A stretch of DNA of 17,325 nt from CAZMCC01 sp964564695 (GTDB lineage: Bacteria > Planctomycetota > Phycisphaerae > Phycisphaerales > UBA1924), in NCBI GenBank assembly GCA_964564695.1, contig CAZMCC010000083.1:1-17325 (forward strand), read 5' to 3'. Each line of letters starts with the position of its first letter. Positions within the stretch are counted from its first letter, which is position 1. Shown here piece after piece: positions 7,958 through 13,235 of this stretch. Under the pieces are notes generated by a model, which saw only the letters and a list, made by a program, of their open reading frames with translations, made no database searches and was not told where the DNA came from. A program made the translations under genes and the position numbers.

Positions 7958-8371
7958 ATGAACCGCACCAACATCCTCCTCGCCGACGACGAGCCCTATC
8001 TCACCTTCATGGTGGCCGGCCGCCTCCGCGAGCGCGGCGCCACCGTCCGCATCGCCAACAACGGCGAAGAAGGCCTCCGCCTCGTCAACGAGCAGCGCCC
8101 CGACCTCATCATCACCGACTTCCAGATGCCCCGCATGAGCGGCCTCGAGTTCGCCACCGCCCTCAAGGCCCAGCCCGCCAACGCGGAAATACCCGTCATC
8201 ATCCTCACCGCCCGCGGCCACCGGCTCTCCCAGCAGGAGCTCGCCGCAACCTCCATCAAGCACCTGGTCGCCAAACCCTTCAGCTTCCGCGCGCTGCTCC
8301 CCCTCGTCGCCGAATTCTGCGACATCAACGTCAGTGACGAGCGCGATAACCCCCTCAAGCAAGCGAGCTAA
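7958..8371 (+). CDS. Stand-alone response regulator receiver protein
   Basis: A 137-aa CheY-like protein consisting of one receiver domain. It has the acidic pair D10-D11 (LLADDEP), the phosphoacceptor D54 in LIITDFQMP, the switch residue T84 in VIILTARG and K106 in VAKPF. There is no output domain, only a short tail. It starts opposite the membrane kinase gene and is followed 8 nt later by the GAF-HD-GYP gene. Together these look like a split version of RpfG-type regulators, in which receiver and HD-GYP domains are fused. The natural reading is that the divergent kinase phosphorylates it and it acts by protein contact, perhaps on the HD-GYP protein. That partnership is inferred from gene order. 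Confidence 0.93.
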   Translation: MNRTNILLADDEPYLTFMVAGRLRERGATVRIANNGEEGLRLVNEQRPDLIITDFQMPRMSGLEFATALKAQPANAEIPVIILTARGHRLSQQELAATSIKHLVAKPFSFRALLPLVAEFCDINVSDERDNPLKQAS

Positions 8372-8379
8372 GGACGGGT

Positions 8380-9981
8380 ATGACCCTCCCCCAGCTTGAC
8401 CAAACCGGCTCATCGTCGCACGACCCGCTCGTGGAGCGCTGCCGCCTCCTGCGCGTCCCGTGCGTCCAATCCAGCGCCGGCACGACCACCCTCCTCACCA
8501 AGTCCGCCGAGCCCGCGCTCGAAGCACTCCTCCGCGCCCTGCCCCTCACGCCGGCCCCCGCCGGGCGCCAGCCCGGCGAGCCCTCGCCTCTCCGCGGCTG
8601 CCACGTCGTGCCCCTCGACCCAGAGTTCTGCACGTCTCCCGCGCCGACCTTCGCGCTGGTGTTGTGCGACGACCTCGTGCACTCCCCCGACTATCCCCGC
8701 CTCTGCGCCGCCGCCGGCCTCACCCCCGAGGCCGCCCGCGCCGCCCTGACCCCCTGGCTGCAGCAGGGCGACGACGCCGCCGACCGCGTCGCCACCATGC
8801 TCGGCTGGCTCCGCGACGACGCCTACGAAACCAGCCGCAGCGCCGGCCTCCTCCAGGAGTTCAGCAACCAGCTCCTCCAGGTCTACGAGGAATTCCACGT
8901 CCTCTTCCGCATCATGCGCGTCATGTCCGCCACCGGCTCCGTCCGCGAGCAGGTCCAGGCCGTCTGCAACCAGATCCAGCAGATCTTCCCCTTCGCCTGG
9001 ATGTGCATCCAGTTCAAGGACGCCAGGGTCGTCGAGTCGCGCCTCCGCAACCAGTTCATCCTCGCCGGCAAGACGCCCGTCCCGATCGACGCCTTCCGCG
9101 CCGAGGTCGACAGTCTCCTCGCCGACCTCGCCGTCCGCCCCTCGCGCGTCCTCGTCCCCGGCGCCAGCGGGATCGCCACGCTCGTCGAAGCCGAGGTCAT
9201 CGTCGAGCCCATATCCCACGACAACACGCTCATCGGCGTGCTCCTCATCGGCAACAAGTCCGGCCCCGACCCCGGCGTCGCCAGCCCCGAGATCCAGTTC
9301 CTCGACGCCGCCGCCGACTTCCTCGGCACCTTCCACGAGAACGCCATGCGCTTCGCCGAGCAGCGCGCCATGTTCCTCGCCACCGTCGGCGCCCTCACCG
9401 CCACCATCGACGCCAAGGACCCCTACACCAAGGGCCACTCCGAGCGCGTCGCCCACCTCACCGAGCAGATCGCCCTCGCCATCGGCCAGACCGAGGAGCA
9501 GGCCGCCCGCGCACGCATCGCCGGCATGGTCCACGACATCGGCAAGATCGGCGTCCCCGACGCCGTCCTCTGCAAGAACGGGCGCCTCACCGATCCGGAG
9601 TTCGAGGCCATCAAGCGCCACCCCGAGATGGGCCACCGCATCCTCAAGGACATCGAGCCCCTGCAGGACATTCTCCCCGGCGTGCTCCACCACCACGAGC
9701 GCTGGGACGGCCGCGGCTACCCCCACAAAATCGCCGGCGAAAGCATCGAGCTCGTCGCCCGCATGATCGGCCTCGCCGACGCCTTCGACGCCATGAGCTC
9801 CAACCGCTCCTACCGCGCCGGCCTCTCCCGCGACCACGTCATGATGGAACTCGCCAAGGGCAGCGGCTCCCAGTTCGACCCCGCGCTCGTCGAAGCCTTC
9901 CGCACCATCGACCTCACCCGCTACGACGAAATGGTCCGCGAACAGGCCCCCCCGACGATCATCGCCAAGGAAGCGGCGTAG
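8380..9981 (+). CDS. GAF-HD-GYP protein, predicted cyclic di-GMP phosphodiesterase
   Basis: A 533-aa cytoplasmic protein. Residues 1-140 match no family I recognise. A helical stretch at about 150-183 (LLQEFSNQLLQVYEEFHVLF) leads into a GAF-like domain at about 185-325, and the HD-GYP domain is at about 335-512. The metal-site and signature motifs are complete: H353 in KGHSERV, H385-D386 in MVHDIGKIGVPD, H437-H438-H439-E440, then RWDGRGYP (441-448) and the late D468 in LADAFDAM. HD-GYP enzymes hydrolyse c-di-GMP to pGpG or GMP. The ATG at 8380 is preceded by AAGGA with 5 nt spacing, which overlaps the receiver gene's TAA, so the two genes are very probably co-translated. The GAF domain could sense a small ligand. 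The adjacent pilus ATPase with an MshEN-like domain is a plausible downstream target. Confidence 0.95.
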   Translation: MTLPQLDQTGSSSHDPLVERCRLLRVPCVQSSAGTTTLLTKSAEPALEALLRALPLTPAPAGRQPGEPSPLRGCHVVPLDPEFCTSPAPTFALVLCDDLVHSPDYPRLCAAAGLTPEAARAALTPWLQQGDDAADRVATMLGWLRDDAYETSRSAGLLQEFSNQLLQVYEEFHVLFRIMRVMSATGSVREQVQAVCNQIQQIFPFAWMCIQFKDARVVESRLRNQFILAGKTPVPIDAFRAEVDSLLADLAVRPSRVLVPGASGIATLVEAEVIVEPISHDNTLIGVLLIGNKSGPDPGVASPEIQFLDAAADFLGTFHENAMRFAEQRAMFLATVGALTATIDAKDPYTKGHSERVAHLTEQIALAIGQTEEQAARARIAGMVHDIGKIGVPDAVLCKNGRLTDPEFEAIKRHPEMGHRILKDIEPLQDILPGVLHHHERWDGRGYPHKIAGESIELVARMIGLADAFDAMSSNRSYRAGLSRDHVMMELAKGSGSQFDPALVEAFRTIDLTRYDEMVREQAPPTIIAKEAA

Positions 9982-9991
9982 CGGCCCAAGA

Positions 9992-10017
9992 TCCCCCTCC
10001 GCCCCGGCGGAGGGGGA
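9992..10017. terminator. Perfect hairpin after the HD-GYP gene, possible bidirectional terminator
   Basis: The arms TCCCCCTCCG (9992-10001) and CGGAGGGGGA (10008-10017) pair perfectly over 10 bp with a 6-nt loop, 11 nt after the HD-GYP stop. It sits between convergent genes, as a terminator would. Neither side has a U-tract (AAAT follows on the plus strand), so it may be a Rho-type pause, an mRNA 3'-end stabiliser or an intergenic repeat. Confidence 0.45.
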
Positions 10018-10020
10018 AAT

Positions 10021-10047
10021 GCTTGAACGGCGTCCAGCCGTTCAAGC
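10021..10047. repeat. Second perfect inverted repeat in the convergent intergenic region
   Basis: GCTTGAACGGC (10021-10031) pairs with GCCGTTCAAGC (10037-10047) over 11 bp with a 5-nt loop, directly after the first hairpin. A shorter G5/C5 pairing follows at 10050-10054 and 10064-10068. The tandem arrangement of dyads resembles a REP-like intergenic element, but whether it recurs in the genome cannot be seen here. Confidence 0.6.
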
Positions 10048-10175
10048 GAGGGGGCGGCGTGCACCCCCGCGAATGCCAAAGGCATACCGACTCAACGGCG
10101 CTCCGCCTTCTTCAACTCTTCAAGCCCCACGCCGAACATCGCGCACCACGATCGGCGACGCAAACGCTTCCGCGG

Positions 10176-10230
10176 TGCCCTTTGCCTTTAGCCCTTTGCC
10201 CTTTGCCCTTTGCCCTTTGCTATTTGCCCT
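10176..10230. repeat. Imperfect heptamer tandem repeat (TGCCCTT)
   Basis: About seven to eight imperfect copies of a 7-bp unit, TGCCCTT (AAGGGCA on the other strand), run almost to the stop codon of gatB. At least four consecutive units in the middle are perfect. The unit length is not a multiple of three and the tract lies outside the gatB frame, so it is non-coding. It may act as a slippage-prone tract at the gatB 3' end. Confidence 0.8.
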
Positions 10231-10235
10231 ACCCC

Positions 10236-11864
10236 CTACCCCTGCCCCAACTTCCCCAACAACTTCTCCCTCACACTCTTCGCATCCGCAGTCCCCCCCG
10301 ACAACTTCATCACCTCTCCGACCAACCGTCCCACGGCCGCCATCTTCCCACCCCGCACATCCTCCGCCACCTTCGCGTTCGCCGCGATCACCTGATCGCA
10401 CCACGCGTCCAGCGCCCCCTCGTCGCGCACGATGATCATCCCGCGCGCCTTCGCCAGTTCCCCCGCATCCGCCGCGGCGTGCTCCGGCTCGCACATGAGC
10501 CCCAGCAGCTCGTCCCCCGCCTGCGCCGAGATCGCCCCCTCATCCCGGAGCTTCACGATCCGCCCCGCCGCCGCCGGTGAAATCCCCAGCTCGCTCACGA
10601 GCACCGGTTCGACGCCCACTCCCGTCGCGCCGCCGCCGTCGTGTTCCGCCTGGCGCGCCCGCGTCCGCTCATTCGCCCGCTTCGCCCCCGACTGCAGCAC
10701 GAGGTTCGCCGCGAGCTTCCCCGCCCGTTCGCGCCCCACCCCGTGCATCACGGCGTTCTCAACCACGCTCTCATAGAACAAGCACACGTCCCGCTCGTCC
10801 ACCAGCGCCGCCGCCTCCTTGCGCGTCAGCCCATAGTCCTCCGCATACCGCTTCACCCGCGACAACGGCGGCTCCACCACCTTCGCCTTCACGCTCGCCA
10901 GCCACGTCGGCGACACGCTCACCGGCACCAGGTCCGGATCCGGGAAGTACCGGTAGTCGTGCGCCTCTTCCTTCTCTCGCTGCAAAAACGTCTCGCTGCT
11001 CACATCATCCCACCCGCGCGTCGATTTGCTCCCCGGCGTCATCTCGATCCCCGTCTCCTGCCACCGGCGCACCTGCTCACGCAGCTCAAACTCGATCGCC
11101 CCCTTCACCGCCTTGAAGCTGTTGAGGTTCTTCACCTCCGTGATCGGCGTCTTCACGATGCGCCCGTCTTCCAGAGTCAGCACCGCGTTGATGTTCGGCT
11201 CAAACCGCATGTGCCCGCGCTGCAGCACCCCCTCGCTCACCCCCAGAAACCGGCACAGATTCCGCAGCACGCGGCAGAACAGCACCACCTGGTCCGCCGA
11301 CGTGAAGTCCGGCTGCGTCACGATCTCCAACAGCGGCGTCCCCGCCCGGTTGTAATCCGCGATCGAGTACTCGAGCTTCCCTCCCCCCGGCGCCTCGTGC
11401 ATCAGCTTCCCCGCGTCCTCCTCCAGGTGCGCCCGGATGATCCCGATCCGCGTCCCCCCACCCGCCGCGTCAAAGTCCGCCTCCCCGCGCGCATCAACCG
11501 CCGGCAGATCCACCGCCCCGTCAAAGCACAACGGCAGCTGATACTGGCTGATCTGATAGTTCTTCGGCAGGTCCGGATAGAAGTAACTCTTGCGGTCCCA
11601 CCGCGACAGCGGCGAGATCTGGCACTCAAGCGCCAGCCCCACCATCATCGACATCTCCACCGCCGCCTTGTTCATCACCGGCAGCGCCCCCGGCAGCCCC
11701 AGCACCACCGGATCGATCAACGTGTTCGGCTCAACGCCGTAGCGAGACGGATGCGCCGGATTCGGCGCACGCGAAAACATCTTCGTCTTCGTCGCAAGCT
11801 CAACATGGATCTCCAGTCCGATCACCGGCCGGACCGAGCGGATAGCACGGGGGTGGGGGGGCAT
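10236..11864 (-). CDS. gatB: Aspartyl/glutamyl-tRNA(Asn/Gln) amidotransferase subunit B
   Basis: A 542-aa protein from the ATG at 11864. The N-terminal catalytic region begins with VIGLEIHVEL and continues with KSYFYPDLPKNYQISQYQLP, AGTPLLEIVTQP, RFEPNINA, EVKNLNSF and EAHDYRYFPDPDL, all hallmarks of GatB. The C-terminal helical and YqeY-like tail domain is complete, ending with AEDVRGGKMAAVGRLVGEVM. GatB, with GatA and GatC (not in this window), converts Glu-tRNA(Gln) and/or Asp-tRNA(Asn) to the amidated form. The protein is somewhat longer than the usual 475-500 aa. A Gly-rich insert, EHDGGGATGVGVEP, lies before the tail region and another Gly patch (AAGGGTRIG) is near the N-terminal third. 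A GTG at 11897 could add 11 residues, but it lies within the upstream hairpin arm and neither start has a clear ribosome site. Confidence 0.97.
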   Translation of the reverse strand: MPPHPRAIRSVRPVIGLEIHVELATKTKMFSRAPNPAHPSRYGVEPNTLIDPVVLGLPGALPVMNKAAVEMSMMVGLALECQISPLSRWDRKSYFYPDLPKNYQISQYQLPLCFDGAVDLPAVDARGEADFDAAGGGTRIGIIRAHLEEDAGKLMHEAPGGGKLEYSIADYNRAGTPLLEIVTQPDFTSADQVVLFCRVLRNLCRFLGVSEGVLQRGHMRFEPNINAVLTLEDGRIVKTPITEVKNLNSFKAVKGAIEFELREQVRRWQETGIEMTPGSKSTRGWDDVSSETFLQREKEEAHDYRYFPDPDLVPVSVSPTWLASVKAKVVEPPLSRVKRYAEDYGLTRKEAAALVDERDVCLFYESVVENAVMHGVGRERAGKLAANLVLQSGAKRANERTRARQAEHDGGGATGVGVEPVLVSELGISPAAAGRIVKLRDEGAISAQAGDELLGLMCEPEHAAADAGELAKARGMIIVRDEGALDAWCDQVIAANAKVAEDVRGGKMAAVGRLVGEVMKLSGGTADAKSVREKLLGKLGQG

Positions 11865-11894
11865 CCGACATGATACGGACCGCTTGATCCGTGC

Positions 11895-11922
11895 CACCGA
11901 GATCGGCTCGGCGATCTCGGTG
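11895..11922. promoter_or_regulatory. Perfect 11-bp inverted repeat upstream of gatB
   Basis: CACCGAGATCG (11895-11905) and CGATCTCGGTG (11912-11922) form a perfect dyad around the 6-nt loop GCTCGG. It sits 30 nt upstream of the gatB ATG and after the stop of the zinc-ribbon gene. It could be a dimeric repressor operator, a leader hairpin or an attenuator between the two genes. No U-tract follows on either strand, which argues against a simple terminator. Confidence 0.6.
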
Positions 11923-11969
11923 CTCTTCGCGTCCGCTATCGCCTACGCCCGCAGATCAGCGTGCGCCCC

Positions 11970-12242
11970 TTACCCCGTCGCCTCCGTTGCGTCGACCATC
12001 CCCCCCAACCGATCATGCGCAATGTTCCGCGCCTGCTCAATCCGCATCAGCCGCGGCCGCCTGCACTCCCGACACCACCCCAGCGTCCGCTTCCCCGCCG
12101 ACGCCGCCCCGATCCGCAGTCCGCCCACCTCCCCAAGCGTCCGCCACCGCGCGCACTTCGGGCACGAGATGATCCACGTCGCATCGGTGATCTTCGGTGT
12201 CGGCACATTCGTCACGGCGGCTATCTCCGGGCTCGCCGACAT
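11970..12242 (-). CDS. Small zinc-ribbon protein of unknown function
   Basis: A 90-aa frame from an ATG at 12242 encodes a four-cysteine zinc-ribbon pattern: CPKC at 27-30 and CREC at 57-60. The segment between them is basic and glycine-containing (TLGEVGGLRIG), and a basic tail follows (RRPRLMRIEQARNIAHDRLG). Two well-spaced CxxC pairs are unlikely in a chance frame, and the gap between gatB and mqnA has no other plausible gene. The same frame is open far upstream, but that part is a low-complexity shadow of the plus-strand genes, so the start is taken at the last ATG before the ribbon. No ribosome site is visible. It lies on the gatB strand, 105 nt upstream, and could share its transcript. 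I cannot assign a role. Nucleic-acid or ribosome binding is common for such ribbons. Confidence 0.62.
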   Translation of the reverse strand: MSASPEIAAVTNVPTPKITDATWIISCPKCARWRTLGEVGGLRIGAASAGKRTLGWCRECRRPRLMRIEQARNIAHDRLGGMVDATEATG

Positions 12243-12248
12243 TGTTGG

Positions 12249-12299
12249 GCGGCCGTTCGACGGGCTTTCAGGCCGCTTTCGGGCCCCTTCAACGGCCGC
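12249..12299. promoter_or_regulatory. Inverted repeat in the mqnA leader
   Basis: GCGGCCGTT (12249-12257) pairs with AACGGCCGC (12291-12299) over 9 bp, enclosing 33 nt that contain further GGCC/GGGCC pairings. It occupies most of the 78-bp space between the divergent zinc-ribbon gene and mqnA, so it overlaps the promoter or 5' leader of mqnA. Whether it is an RNA structure or an operator is unknown. Confidence 0.4.
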
Positions 12300-12320
12300 G
12301 CCGTTCCCTACCATCCCCCG

Positions 12321-13229
12321 ATGAACCCCGTCCGCATCGGCTGCGTCAAATACCTCAACACCCTCCCGCTCGTCCAGGGCCTGAGCGCCTGGCGCGACGC
12401 CAGCGTCGTCTCCGCCGTCCCCGCCAAGCTCATCGACCTGCTCATGGACACCGGACCCGACGGCGTCGACCTGGCCCTCTGCTCCGTCATCGACGCCGCC
12501 CGCGCCCCGCGACCCGTCACCCTCCTCCCCGTCGGCATGATCGGCTGCGACGGCCCCACGCTCACCGTCCGCGTCTTCTCCGACCGCCCCATCGACCACA
12601 TCGACCGTCTCTGGGCCGACACCGACAGCCACACCTCCGTCGCCCTCGCCAGCATCATCCTGCACGCACGCACGGGTGGTGGGGGTGGGGGGGGTGGTGG
12701 GGGTGGTGGGGGGCGCAAGGTCCCCGTGTCCGACTTCGACGCCCGGGAGCGAGTGAGCCGATCCGGTTCTGAAACCTTCCCCGACCGCGACGGGTGGCCC
12801 CCCGCGCTGCTGCTCATCGGCGACAAGGTCGTCACCGACGCCCCGCCGCGCGAGCTCTACCCCCACGAGCTCGACCTGGGCGAAGCGTGGAAGCAGCTCA
12901 CCGGCCTGCCGTTCGTGTACGCGGTGTGGATGTGCCGCGACGGCGACGAGAACCGTCCCGAAGTCCGTGCCGCCGCCGACGTCCTCGACCGCGCCCGCCG
13001 CCACAACGCGACCCGCGCCGACTGGCTCGTCGCCCGTGCCGCCCCCGAGCGCCGCTGGCCCACGCCGCTCGCGAGCACGTACGTGGGCGAGCTGCTCCGC
13101 TACGACATCGGCGACCGCGAGCGCGAGGCCGTGAGCGAATTCCTGCGGCGCGCCGCCGACCTCGGCCTCGCCGCCCGCGTCGAGCCGCGGTGGGGGGGGT
13201 GGGCCGAACCGGTGTCGGCCGCGACGTAA
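12321..13229 (+). CDS. mqnA: Chorismate dehydratase MqnA (futalosine menaquinone pathway)
   Basis: A 302-aa protein of the MqnA/MqnD periplasmic-binding-protein-like fold. Supporting segments are RIGCVKYLNTLPLVQGL at 5-21, VPAKLIDLLMDTGPDGVDLALCSV at about 33-56 (broken by family-typical Gly), the DSHTSVALA loop at 102-110, LLIGDKVV and the closing WKQLTGLPFVYAVW. MqnA dehydrates chorismate to 3-enolpyruvyl-benzoate, the first step of the futalosine route. The odd part is residues 119-131, thirteen consecutive glycines, followed by a charged stretch up to about 150 before LLIGD. This is an insertion into a loop relative to the family. The C-terminus also passes through a G-tract (RWGGWAEP). 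The start ATG follows the pyrimidine-rich CCATCCCCCG and has no Shine-Dalgarno sequence. The sigma-like gene begins 6 nt after the stop. Confidence 0.92.
   Translation: MNPVRIGCVKYLNTLPLVQGLSAWRDASVVSAVPAKLIDLLMDTGPDGVDLALCSVIDAARAPRPVTLLPVGMIGCDGPTLTVRVFSDRPIDHIDRLWADTDSHTSVALASIILHARTGGGGGGGGGGGGGRKVPVSDFDARERVSRSGSETFPDRDGWPPALLLIGDKVVTDAPPRELYPHELDLGEAWKQLTGLPFVYAVWMCRDGDENRPEVRAAADVLDRARRHNATRADWLVARAAPERRWPTPLASTYVGELLRYDIGDREREAVSEFLRRAADLGLAARVEPRWGGWAEPVSAAT
12675..12713 (+). repeat. Poly-glycine G-tract microsatellite inside mqnA
   Basis: 39 nt consist only of GGT and GGG codons (13 Gly). The 12-mer GGTGGTGGGGGT occurs twice, at 12675-12686 and 12693-12704, giving an 18-nt period. 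The length is a multiple of three and the frame is kept. The strand has several runs of three or more G and could form a G-quadruplex. Confidence 0.9.
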
Positions 13230-13235
13230 CACCCC

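Noticed and set aside
8410..9837. 475-residue minus-strand frame opposite the HD-GYP gene
   Set aside because: Runs of Gly, Val, Glu and Asp, typical of the complement of an Arg/Ala/Leu-rich coding frame. The plus-strand HD-GYP motifs are complete.
10176..10230. CRISPR-like array
   Set aside because: The unit is only 7 bp with no spacers, so it is a simple tandem repeat.
11884..12324. 146-residue plus-strand frame before mqnA with a hydrophobic stretch (VASVIFGVGTFVTAAISGLA)
   Set aside because: The hydrophobic part is antisense to the zinc-ribbon N-terminus, there is no ribosome site, and it overlaps the mqnA start. The minus-strand CxxC pairs are better evidence.
12675..12713. Sequencing error or frameshift in mqnA at the G-run
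   Set aside because: The frame is intact on both sides with conserved motifs before and after. Similar in-frame tracts recur in other genes, so an error is not required, although the exact length may be uncertain.
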